Positions 16,398-24,515 of a DNA stretch of 64,000 nt are shown in pieces (the stretch's first letter is position 1; every line of letters begins with the position of its first letter). Position numbers and translations under genes: made by a program. The notes below the pieces were generated by a model. That model was not told the origin of the DNA, did not search any database, and was given only the letters and a program-made list of their open reading frames with translations. This DNA is from NORP23 sp050302475 (GTDB taxonomy: Bacteria; Pseudomonadota; Alphaproteobacteria; Rhodobacterales; Rhodobacteraceae): assembly GCA_050302475.1 (NCBI GenBank), contig JBNLBF010000015.1, forward strand, positions 4,848 through 68,847. Direction: 5' to 3'.

Positions 16398-18188
16398 ATG
16401 TATCAGAATTTCACTGCCACGACCTCCCCTGAAACCGGTGCGCCGCGACTGGCCGCATTGCGGGAGGTTCTGGCCGCCGAGGGGCTGGACGGTTTCCTGA
16501 TCCCCCGCGCCGATGCGCATCAGGGCGAAAATGTCGCGGCGCGCGACGAACGGCTGGCCTGGCTGACCGGGTTCAGCGGCTCGGCTGGGTTTTGCGCGGT
16601 GCTGCGCGACGTGGCCGGGGTGTTTATCGACGGGCGCTATACATTGCAGGTGCGTGATCAGGTGGATTTGGATGTCTACACGCCGGTGCCCTACCCCGAT
16701 GTGCAACTCGCCGATTGGCTGATCGAGCAGCTGCCCGATGGCGGGGTGATCGCCTATGACCCCTGGCTGCATGGCCTTGATCAGATCGAAAGACTTGCCG
16801 AAGATGTGCGCCTGCACGGGATTACGTTACGCAAAACCGACAATCTTGTTGACCGGATTTGGGAGGACCAGCCGGAACCCCCCAAAGGCATGATCATCCC
16901 GCATCCCATCGAATTCGCGGGCGAGGACAGCACCAGCAAACGCGCTCGAATCGGCAACGTGATTACGGATGAAGGGTTGGATGCCTTTGTACTAACCCTA
17001 CCAGATTCAATCTGCTGGCTGTTGAATATCCGCGGCTCTGACATAGAGCGCACGCCAGTGGTGCTGTGCTTTGCGGTGTTGCATGCTGACGGGCGCTTGG
17101 ACCTCTATGTCGACCCAGACAAGTGCGATTATGCGGTGGTGAAACATCTGGGGGATGGCGTTGATATTCACCCCGAAACCCTGTTTGCCGACCATCTGAA
17201 ACGCCTAAGCGGCGAGGTCGGCGTAGACCGTATCACCGCCCCCATCGCCGTGTCAGACCTGTTGCAACATCCCGATTGGCGCACCGATCCCTGCATCCTG
17301 CCCAAGGCACAGAAAAACCCAACCGAAATCGCCGGGATGCGCGATGCCCATCTGCGCGATGCGGTTGCGATGGTCGAATTCCTGTGCTGGCTTGATGCCG
17401 AAGCCCCGCGAGGTGATCTGACCGAAATCAAGGTGGCACAGAAACTCGAAGGGTTTCGCGCCCAGTCCAACACGATGCGCGATATCAGTTTCGACACGAT
17501 CTCCGGCGCTGGACCAAATGGCGCCATCGTGCATTACCGCGTGACCGAGGATACGAACCGGCCCGTTGTGCCCGGTGACCTACTGCTGGTTGACAGCGGC
17601 AGCCAATATCAGGACGGCACGACGGATATCACCCGCACCATCGCAACCGGCGACGTTGACCCGGACGCCGCGCGGCATTTCACGCTAGTACTAAAAGGCA
17701 TGATCGCGATCACTCGCCTCCGCTTCCCGCACGGGATTGCCGGGGCGCATATCGATGCGTTCGCCCGCACGGCGCTTTGGGCGCAGGGATTGGATTACGA
17801 CCATGGCACCGGTCACGGGGTTGGGTCGTATCTGGGGGTTCACGAAGGACCTGCCGGGATTGCCCGCCGCTACGAGGTGCCGTTTGAAACCGGGATGATC
17901 CTGTCGAACGAGCCAGGCTATTACAAAGAAGGCGCGTATGGCATCCGGATCGAAAACCTGATCGTTGTGACCGCCCCCGACATCCCCGAAGGAGGCGAGC
18001 GCAAAATGCACGGGTTCGAGACTCTCACCTACGTTCCCATCGACCGACGCCTGATCGTTCCCAACATGCTAACGGCGGAGGAACGGGACTGGCTGAATGA
18101 TTATCATGCTGAGGTCCTGACCCGCGTCAGCCCGATGATCGGTGACACCACACGCGACTGGCTGACCGCTGCCTGCGCGCCCCTGTAA
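16398..18188 (+). CDS. M24-family Xaa-Pro aminopeptidase
   Basis: 596 residues, the three-domain form (two creatinase-like N domains, then the pita-bread M24 domain from about residue 310). It removes N-terminal residues that precede proline. All five metal ligands are visible: Asp399, Asp410, His473, Glu505 and Glu519, in the motifs LLLVDSG, TTDITRT, GTGHGVG, SNEPGYY and IRIEN. The ATG at 16398 gives the usual N-terminus; the frame is open further upstream but overlaps the divergent membrane gene. Cytoplasmic peptide turnover is the expected role. Confidence 0.94.
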   Translation: MYQNFTATTSPETGAPRLAALREVLAAEGLDGFLIPRADAHQGENVAARDERLAWLTGFSGSAGFCAVLRDVAGVFIDGRYTLQVRDQVDLDVYTPVPYPDVQLADWLIEQLPDGGVIAYDPWLHGLDQIERLAEDVRLHGITLRKTDNLVDRIWEDQPEPPKGMIIPHPIEFAGEDSTSKRARIGNVITDEGLDAFVLTLPDSICWLLNIRGSDIERTPVVLCFAVLHADGRLDLYVDPDKCDYAVVKHLGDGVDIHPETLFADHLKRLSGEVGVDRITAPIAVSDLLQHPDWRTDPCILPKAQKNPTEIAGMRDAHLRDAVAMVEFLCWLDAEAPRGDLTEIKVAQKLEGFRAQSNTMRDISFDTISGAGPNGAIVHYRVTEDTNRPVVPGDLLLVDSGSQYQDGTTDITRTIATGDVDPDAARHFTLVLKGMIAITRLRFPHGIAGAHIDAFARTALWAQGLDYDHGTGHGVGSYLGVHEGPAGIARRYEVPFETGMILSNEPGYYKEGAYGIRIENLIVVTAPDIPEGGERKMHGFETLTYVPIDRRLIVPNMLTAEERDWLNDYHAEVLTRVSPMIGDTTRDWLTAACAPL

Positions 18189-18242
18189 CATTGTCATATC
18201 CTTGTCGCACCCTTATGTTAGGATCCTGACAGGGAGAATATC

Positions 18243-18584
18243 ATGACAACCCAAATCACAATTGCCCCGGCAAAGGGGAAATATGCCATTCGTGCCGGTG
18301 GTGCGGTACTCGGCGAAACCGCCCGCGCATTGGAATTGCAAGAGGGCGACTACCCGCCCGTCATTTATGTGCCGCGCGACGATATGGCGATGGCGTTTCT
18401 GGACAAGTCGGATCACACCTCCGTTTGCCCGCATAAAGGCGCGGCGAGTTATTTCCATATCATCGCCAAAAGCGGACCGATTGAGAATGCCGTCTGGTCC
18501 TACGAAACGCCGAAAGATGACGTGAAAGATATCGCCGGATATCTGGCCTTCTATCCAGACAAAGTGACTGTTGAAAAAATCTGA
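18243..18584 (+). CDS. DUF427-domain protein
   Basis: 113 residues forming one DUF427 domain, recognisable from VIYVPRDDMAMAFLDKSDHTSVCPHKGAASYFHI, the segment AVWSYETP and the closing YLAFYPDKVTVE. Such proteins are common in aerobic bacteria and have no firm biochemical function. A good ribosome site (AGGGAGA) precedes the ATG. Its stop codon abuts the stop of the convergent SH3 gene. Confidence 0.9.
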   Translation: MTTQITIAPAKGKYAIRAGGAVLGETARALELQEGDYPPVIYVPRDDMAMAFLDKSDHTSVCPHKGAASYFHIIAKSGPIENAVWSYETPKDDVKDIAGYLAFYPDKVTVEKI

Positions 18585-19196
18585 TCAGGGCAGGCTGAGA
18601 CTACAGCAACCAACCAGCATCTCGCTGCCAGTCTGATCGGAAAACAGGACTCGCACAGACATTCCATATTCCCGATCCGACATCCCGTCGTTGCAGCGCT
18701 CCAGCTCAACAATAGCAGTCAGGCTCTTGCTATCGGTTTTCGCCGTCATCGCACCAGTGAAGGGTATGTGGCCCAGCGGTGTATGAAACTCAGGTGGTCC
18801 CAGGGCGGTTGTTGTGTTTTCGAAGGCTTGATTGAAATACACCTCCTGATCCGGGGTGATGGAAAAGGACCAGAACGGTTCCGTCCCGAAGCAGCTATAG
18901 GGCTGCAAAACGGCTGGAATGTCAGTGCTGCCTTCCTCTCGTGTCAGATAGCGGAGAGAGGCCCAGCCAGACCCTTCACCCACATTCACCAAACCCCAGT
19001 TTCCATCGCTGGCGATAACTTCAATCCCCGTCTGACCGGGATAAAGCACATCGACAATTGGTGCCTCCGCCGTCGGCTCTTCGCGGACATTCAGGACATC
19101 ATCTGCGGCAACATCGGTGACTGTGTACAGGGCGGGCAGATCGGTTTGACCGAACGCCGCGCTCGCCAGAAAAAGCAGCGGGATGAAAAATCGCAT
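18585..19196 (-). CDS. Secreted SH3-domain protein
   Basis: 203 residues with a signal peptide (1-16, cleavage near AAFGQ). A bacterial SH3 domain (about 25-85) carries the DVLNVREEPT signature. The C-terminal part has the motif CFGTEPFWSF and a final pair of cysteines, as in COG3650-like periplasmic proteins. It probably binds cell-wall material or acts as a periplasmic accessory factor. It is transcribed from the same side as the ClC gene, 36 bases downstream of it. Confidence 0.8.
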   Translation of the reverse strand: MRFFIPLLFLASAAFGQTDLPALYTVTDVAADDVLNVREEPTAEAPIVDVLYPGQTGIEVIASDGNWGLVNVGEGSGWASLRYLTREEGSTDIPAVLQPYSCFGTEPFWSFSITPDQEVYFNQAFENTTTALGPPEFHTPLGHIPFTGAMTAKTDSKSLTAIVELERCNDGMSDREYGMSVRVLFSDQTGSEMLVGCCSLSLP

Positions 19197-19232
19197 GGAA
19201 TATCCTCCTGGGGACAGACTATCACAGGTTGG

Positions 19233-20909
19233 TCACGAATGTTCTTCCTTCGCAATCTCGATCATTGCAAGATTGTATGCGCGCAGCGCATCGATCAGAT
19301 ACAACGTTCCGACAATCTCGGGGCCGTCTTCTCGGTGGCGAACCACGGGTAGCATTTCTTCGGGGGCCGATTCCAGTTTTGCCAGCGCAGTTTCAAGGCT
19401 TTCATGGATATCAAGCGCCGCCCCCTGTTGGACCATATCCATCATGGTGGCTGCGGGACCATCGCGATCTGATCCGATGGGATACATCAGATTACGCACG
19501 CTGATGGTGGACAGCAGGTAATCCTGCGGTCCACCGGCCATATGCACGCCGCGCCGTTCCAGCTGCGTCAGGAAGAAGGATCGATCCACCAAACGGCTGG
19601 TGAGCGCCGATGCCAGCGAGACACTGACCATCACTGCAATCCCCGCCTGCCAGTCACCGGTCATTTCGAACACGATCAGGATCGTCGAAATCGGCGCGCC
19701 TAGTACAGCCGCTGCCACCGCCCCCATGCCTGCCAGCGCGTAGAGGGTTTCGGTCCCCGACACGGACGGGAATATCGCGGTGGAGATATATCCAAAAGTC
19801 AGCCCCGTCAGTGCCCCCAGCATCAACGCGGGCGAGAATATCCCGCCTCCCATCCGGCCCGCGAAAGTGATCGCGACCGCAACCACCTTGATCACCGCAA
19901 AGACAAATGCCTCGCGGATCAACAAGTTTCCTGTCAACGCGCTGGAGGTGGTTTCGTAGCCAACCCCGATAATATGCGGGAATGCCAGCGCCAGCCCACC
20001 CAGCAATGCCCCAGCCACGGCGGGGCGTAACCAGATCGGCATTCCGGTGGTGCGCTGCATGGCGTCACCAATATCCTCCGCGATAAACACCGATTTGATA
20101 AGTGTGTAGGCTACGAGGCCGCAGACCAATCCCAAGATCAGGAAGGCGGGCATCTCGACATAAAACTCGACCATATGGGTGGGTAGTGTAAATTCCGTGA
20201 CATTGCCCATTTGCAACCGGCTGACCACCGTTCCGGCGACGGAAGCGATGACGATGGGCGCAAAGGCATGGACGGCGAAATGGCGCAGCACAACCTCCAG
20301 CGCGAAAATTGTCCCGGCAATCGGCGCATTAAAGCTGGCGGATACGGCGGCGGCCACGGCGCAGCCCATCAGATCGCGCCCGGTGATGCCGCTCGCTTTC
20401 AACCGGTTCGACACCCAGGACGAAATCACCGCTGCCAGATGCACAACCGGGCCTTCTCGGCCCGATGATCCGCCGGTGGACAGTGTAATCAGGCTGGCGG
20501 CGGCGGAGGCGAGACCAATCCGTTTCTTCACCCGCCCCTCGTTCATGGCCGCCGAATGGATCACATCGGCGACGGACCGTGTCATCCCGTCGGGGATGAA
20601 AAACCTTAGGATCAGCCCAACAGCCAACCCGCCCAACACCGGGATGGCAATGACCCAATACCAGTCCAGCGATCCCAGCGTTGTCGCCAGCGTTTTGTCA
20701 TTAGCGCCGTAAAACAGCTCCTGCAGACTGGAAATCGCGACGCGGAAACCCAGTGCAGCCGCCCCGGCGGCGATGCCTACAACCAGCGCCATCAGCCAGA
20801 AAGTCAACTGCCATGCCCAGCTGGTGCGCACCGCGCGCATCGCCATACGGCTTTCGGCGGCGAAACCGCGTACGGTTTTGTCCCAGACCTCGCGTAGTGG
20901 ATGCGTCAT
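19233..20909 (-). CDS. ClC-family chloride channel/transporter with CBS domains
   Basis: 558 residues. The first 430 form the ClC transmembrane core with the selectivity-filter motif GSSGREGPVVH (147-157). The GREGP glutamate (Glu152), the external gate of H+/Cl- exchangers, is present. The C-terminal part (about 440-545) holds a pair of CBS motifs that usually bind adenine nucleotides and regulate gating. Inner membrane; roles include acid resistance and ion balance. Divergent from the FAD-oxidase gene. Confidence 0.92.
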   Translation of the reverse strand: MTHPLREVWDKTVRGFAAESRMAMRAVRTSWAWQLTFWLMALVVGIAAGAAALGFRVAISSLQELFYGANDKTLATTLGSLDWYWVIAIPVLGGLAVGLILRFFIPDGMTRSVADVIHSAAMNEGRVKKRIGLASAAASLITLSTGGSSGREGPVVHLAAVISSWVSNRLKASGITGRDLMGCAVAAAVSASFNAPIAGTIFALEVVLRHFAVHAFAPIVIASVAGTVVSRLQMGNVTEFTLPTHMVEFYVEMPAFLILGLVCGLVAYTLIKSVFIAEDIGDAMQRTTGMPIWLRPAVAGALLGGLALAFPHIIGVGYETTSSALTGNLLIREAFVFAVIKVVAVAITFAGRMGGGIFSPALMLGALTGLTFGYISTAIFPSVSGTETLYALAGMGAVAAAVLGAPISTILIVFEMTGDWQAGIAVMVSVSLASALTSRLVDRSFFLTQLERRGVHMAGGPQDYLLSTISVRNLMYPIGSDRDGPAATMMDMVQQGAALDIHESLETALAKLESAPEEMLPVVRHREDGPEIVGTLYLIDALRAYNLAMIEIAKEEHS

Positions 20910-20936
20910 GCCGTCCTGATCCCGCGCTTTTGGCTT

Positions 20937-20954
20937 TCACTGCGTTAACAGTGA
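20937..20954. promoter_or_regulatory. Inverted repeat between clc-type gene and FAD oxidase
   Basis: TCACTG (20937-20942) and CAGTGA (20949-20954) flank CGTTAA, in the 77-base gap between two divergent genes. Position and symmetry suit an operator for the downstream dehydrogenase or for both genes. No regulator gene is adjacent. Confidence 0.3.
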
Positions 20955-20986
20955 CAGTAGTCTGCCCTCAAAGCAGAGGGAACCCC

Positions 20987-22360
20987 ATGACCATCGAAAG
21001 CGCGATTACTGAGTTAAAAGAGCAACTTGGCGAGAAAGTCAGCCAGAATACATCTGTGCTGGATCAACATGGTCAGAACGAAGCGTATTTTCCCGTAACC
21101 CCCCCGGATGCAGTGATCTTTCCTGCTTCGACCGACGACGTCGCGCGGATCGTGAAAATCTGCGCAGACCATAACTGTCCAATTGTGGCCTATGGTACCG
21201 GCACCTCGCTAGAGGGGCACCAGTTGGCAGTGCGAGGCGGGATATCGTTGGACATGTCGCAGATGAACAGGGTGCTGACCGTCCATGCCGAAGATATGGA
21301 CGCCGTCGTCCAGCCCGGCGTCACGCGCGAACAATTGAACGAGGAACTGCGCGCAACGGGGTTGTTCTTTCCTGTGGATCCGGGGGCCAATGCCTCCATC
21401 GGTGGGATGACGGCAACGCGGGCATCCGGCACCACCGCCGTGCGCTATGGCACGATGCGGGAAAATGTGCTGGCGTTGGAGGTCGTGCTGGCTGACGGGC
21501 GGGTGATCCGCACCGGCACGCGGGCGCGGAAATCGTCGGCCGGCTATGACCTGACGAAACTGTTTGTGGGTTCCGAAGGGACGCTCGGGATTATCACGGA
21601 AATCACCGTGCGCCTGCAAGGTCAGCCAGAGGCGATTTCGGCGGCGACCTGTTCCTTCCCCGATATCGAAAGCGCAGTGAACACCGTGATCACTACCATC
21701 CAAATGGGCATCCCAATAGCCCGGATCGAATTTGTCGATGAAATGATGGCGCGCGGGTTCAACCTGTCCGCCAGTGCCAACCTGCCTGAAGTCCCGCATC
21801 TGTTCGTTGAATTCCACGGGTCCGAAAACGGCGTGAAGGAACAGGCGGAGACGTTTGGCGAAATCGTCGCCGATATGGGCGGCTCCGATTTTAAATGGTC
21901 CGCAAAACCCGAAGATCGCTCTAAGCTGTGGAAGATGCGCCACAATGCCTACTACGCGCAGAAGGCCCATCGGCCCGAGGCGCGGGTGCTGAACACGGAT
22001 GTCTGTGTCCCGATCTCCCGCCTTGCCGAAGCCGTGACGATGGCCCGCGCCGAAATTACCCGGCTGGGACTCGTGGCCTCCATGGTCGGGCACACGGGGG
22101 ACGGCAATTTCCACGTCGGGATCAGCGTCGATCACGAGGACGAGGATGAAATGTCCCGCACTCGCGAATTTGCCCACAGACTAAACCAGTACGCGTTGGA
22201 ACTGGACGGCACCGTAACCGGTGAACATGGCGTCGGCATGGGCAAGATGAAATATATGGCTGAAGAACATGGCAACGCGCTATCGGTCATGGTCGATATC
22301 AAACGGACGCTGGACCCGCAGAACATCCTGAACCCTGGGAAGATGCTGCCGGGGAACTAG
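20987..22360 (+). CDS. FAD-linked oxidase (D-lactate dehydrogenase/glycolate oxidase GlcD type)
   Basis: 457 residues: an FAD-binding PCMH domain (about 35-215; PIVAYGTGTSLEGH, DPGANASIGGM and GSEGTLGIITE) and the C-terminal FAD-oxidase domain ending in the typical GEHGVGMGKMKYM ... DPQNILNPGKML. Oxidises a 2-hydroxy acid, most likely D-lactate, and passes electrons to cytochrome c or quinone. It lacks the Fe-S domain of longer homologues. The start is the ATG at 20987 with AGAGGGA upstream. Substrate choice between D-lactate, glycolate and D-2-hydroxyglutarate is not settled. Confidence 0.9.
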   Translation: MTIESAITELKEQLGEKVSQNTSVLDQHGQNEAYFPVTPPDAVIFPASTDDVARIVKICADHNCPIVAYGTGTSLEGHQLAVRGGISLDMSQMNRVLTVHAEDMDAVVQPGVTREQLNEELRATGLFFPVDPGANASIGGMTATRASGTTAVRYGTMRENVLALEVVLADGRVIRTGTRARKSSAGYDLTKLFVGSEGTLGIITEITVRLQGQPEAISAATCSFPDIESAVNTVITTIQMGIPIARIEFVDEMMARGFNLSASANLPEVPHLFVEFHGSENGVKEQAETFGEIVADMGGSDFKWSAKPEDRSKLWKMRHNAYYAQKAHRPEARVLNTDVCVPISRLAEAVTMARAEITRLGLVASMVGHTGDGNFHVGISVDHEDEDEMSRTREFAHRLNQYALELDGTVTGEHGVGMGKMKYMAEEHGNALSVMVDIKRTLDPQNILNPGKMLPGN

Positions 22361-23127
22361 AGATCCAGCGGTTGCGCTTGATCAACAAGCGTAACACCCA
22401 ATCCTGTTCCGGTGGACTTATACTTGCTGGCGAGCATTTTCTTGGCATAGCAACGGGCGGCCTCTTGCCCAAATAGGCAACTGCGCAGCAGAAGCCCGGT
22501 CAGCACCGTCAGTGACGAAAGCGGCGGTGTCACATTCACCGGGTCGTATTCCAGCCGATGAGAGGGGGCAGCCCGGCCAAACACTTCGGTCGCGACGCGG
22601 CTATACAGGATTTCGATTTTCGTATTGGTTATAGCAGGCAGCTGGCTCACAGGAACAGTTGCGGGCGTATCCCCCGAGGGCCAGCGATATCGCTGCCGTG
22701 TTTGCGGATGTATTCCAAACGCCACCAGCTGCGCACCCAAGCCGATCACGTCGAGTGAACGCATGCGCCTGGACAGAATGGGTTCGCCGGCGCGATAGAT
22801 CATCGCCAGGCGCGGGCTGCGACCATGTCGGATCAGGGGCGTCGGCCCCAGCAACTCGGTTGCGATTGCGGCGATATGGGCGGTCACTGCCGGATCTCTG
22901 GCGTCGATATCCACAGCAACACTGGCCCGCCCGCTGGCCAACCCGAGCCCTTCTGCCCGTGCCGCCATTATCCAATTGTGAACCTGTTCTTGCGTTGGCG
23001 CTTGCCAACAATACTTCCGCCAGTCCGGTTCGATCGACGGGATTTTAGAAACAGGCACAATGGGGATGGCATGATAGCCGTTTTGGTGAACCTTTTGGGC
23101 CAGAGACTGATATCCGTCTTCGTTCAT
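22357..23127 (-). CDS. Stand-alone primase-polymerase-like protein, copy 1
   Basis: 256 residues. It resembles the N-terminal prim-pol domain (archaeo-eukaryotic primase type, PF09250) of phage replication proteins. Visible: the metal motif AVDIDARD (Asp73, Asp75), the RHGRSPRLAMIYR segment (100-112), and the GAQLVAFGIHPQTRQRYRW motif (131-149). There is no helicase or PriCT domain; only about 70 further residues follow. It is paralogous to the upstream gene over its whole length and its ATG overlaps that gene's stop (TGATG), so the pair is coupled. It ends four bases inside the convergent oxidase gene. Prophage remnant or a distinct two-gene system. Confidence 0.65.
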   Translation of the reverse strand: MNEDGYQSLAQKVHQNGYHAIPIVPVSKIPSIEPDWRKYCWQAPTQEQVHNWIMAARAEGLGLASGRASVAVDIDARDPAVTAHIAAIATELLGPTPLIRHGRSPRLAMIYRAGEPILSRRMRSLDVIGLGAQLVAFGIHPQTRQRYRWPSGDTPATVPVSQLPAITNTKIEILYSRVATEVFGRAAPSHRLEYDPVNVTPPLSSLTVLTGLLLRSCLFGQEAARCYAKKMLASKYKSTGTGLGVTLVDQAQPLDL

Positions 23128-23888
23128 CAATTCTTCTCGACAGGATCGAGGATCGGCGACATCACCAGGCCCCAGCACCCCGATGGTATACGCTGCGAAG
23201 TGGTATTCAGGGCTTGCTTTCTGGCATACGCTTTTCCACGAAACAGTCTTCGCCAGAGTTGTTTCATTAGAAAGCTGCGAGAGGTCATGACGAGCGGCAG
23301 GAAATTCCTGTCAATATCCAGTTGGAACTGCTGAAACCGGTTGCCGTAAATTTCGCGGGCGATTTCACTCATCAGCGTGATGACCTGATCGTTGCTGACC
23401 GCGGGCAGATCTGAAACCGGCGTGTCATGAGGTGCCCCCTCCCCGACCCAGCGGTAGGGTGATCTGGTCTCTGGGTGCACCCCGTAGGCGATAAGTTGTG
23501 TCATCAGACCAAGCGCATCCATCTGCGGCAAGCGGGTGGAGATGATAGGCTCTTGCGCGCGATAGAGCGCCGCAATTTTTGGCGCCTGCCCGACCCTTTG
23601 TAAGGGTGTTACCCCGCAAATCTCGGATGCCATCGCGAGGTAGCGCTTGTTGTCCGCCTCCGATCCCGTATCGAAATCAAATGCCACGGTGTATCGGCCG
23701 TTGGCGACGCCTAGACCTGCGTCCGGATGATCGTGGATGACCTCGGCAATCCAGTCTTCAGTCGGAAGGGTCCAGCCATGATCAGCCCAGGGATACTGAC
23801 CATAGGGGCGTTTGAGACGAGGCTGCACAGCCACAATGCCATAGCCATTGCGCAGACATGAAACCGCATGATCCCTGAAATATGACAC
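23127..23888 (-). CDS. Stand-alone primase-polymerase-like protein, copy 2
   Basis: 253 residues, starting with GTG at 23888 after a GAGGGG ribosome site. Same domain as its downstream neighbour: N-terminal GYGIVAVQPRLKRPYG, metal motif AFDFDTGS (Asp71, Asp73), RVGQAPKIAALYR (98-110) and AYGVHPETRSPYRW (134-147). The order of motifs and the C-terminal tail, with a basic Lys/Arg-rich patch (RRLFRGKAYARKQ), line up with copy 1, so they arose by tandem duplication and then diverged strongly. No replication initiator, helicase, integrase or other phage gene is adjacent. Activity is unproven: the aspartate pair is there but the serine-x-histidine motif of classical primases is not obvious. Confidence 0.65.
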   Translation of the reverse strand: MSYFRDHAVSCLRNGYGIVAVQPRLKRPYGQYPWADHGWTLPTEDWIAEVIHDHPDAGLGVANGRYTVAFDFDTGSEADNKRYLAMASEICGVTPLQRVGQAPKIAALYRAQEPIISTRLPQMDALGLMTQLIAYGVHPETRSPYRWVGEGAPHDTPVSDLPAVSNDQVITLMSEIAREIYGNRFQQFQLDIDRNFLPLVMTSRSFLMKQLWRRLFRGKAYARKQALNTTSQRIPSGCWGLVMSPILDPVEKN

Positions 23889-24006
23889 GTTCGCCCCTCA
23901 CCAAGCCGTGCTAGTCTGGCACAGTATTCGCGCAGCTGAAATCTACGAAATGTGCAGAATCTTCGGACCGTACCAGAATTGTCACATTTTCATCGAAAGA
24001 AGCGTG

Positions 24007-24480
24007 TCAGCGATCCGTTTCCAGATTGTTATCAGAGGATTCGTCTACGCCTGTTGCCGCGTCTTCTACCTGTTCAGGGCGGGTCAGGCGCATCGGATCA
24101 CGCTTCGGTTCCGATTGTTCTTCTGCGGCAGGAGCCGACGGGCGGGACAAAACAACGTCTTTGGTCTGTCCCCCAACGCCAGCGCGATATTCTATGTCCC
24201 TGTCAGTACGCAGGCGCGGAGTCGTCGCTGCGGCTTTGTTTTCCACCACTCGACGGAAAATAAGCAAACTTAGATATTTTTCGGTCGTCTTGGTGCTGAT
24301 GATGCCGCTTTTTTCTTCGACAGGCAGGGTTTCAGCACGGAAATATTCCCACCCATCGGCAGCCATATCGTTCATCACATCTGCCAGCGTGTATGCAAAG
24401 CGATTGTCATGCCCGCGAACACCTTTCACACGTTCAGCTGTGCGCGGGGCTTTGATTACTTTGTATTCATACTCAGCCAT
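24007..24480 (-). CDS. DUF4177-domain protein
   Basis: 157 residues. The first 80 form a DUF4177-like domain (YEYKVIKAPRTAERVKG, VMNDMAADGWEYFRAETLP, YLSLLIFRRV). The remaining 75 residues are hydrophilic, rich in Ala/Pro/Glu/Arg and probably disordered. Function unknown. It is the gene immediately upstream of the tandem prim-pol pair, separated by 118 bases, and lies 35 bases downstream of gatB on the same strand. Confidence 0.8.
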   Translation of the reverse strand: MAEYEYKVIKAPRTAERVKGVRGHDNRFAYTLADVMNDMAADGWEYFRAETLPVEEKSGIISTKTTEKYLSLLIFRRVVENKAAATTPRLRTDRDIEYRAGVGGQTKDVVLSRPSAPAAEEQSEPKRDPMRLTRPEQVEDAATGVDESSDNNLETDR

Positions 24481-24515
24481 TTGATTTTCCTACGAATCTG
24501 TCAGTCGGGGCGAGT

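Noticed and set aside
21209..22177. 322-codon open frame antisense to the FAD oxidase gene
   Set aside because: The sense gene has complete FAD-oxidase motifs; the antisense product has no family features.
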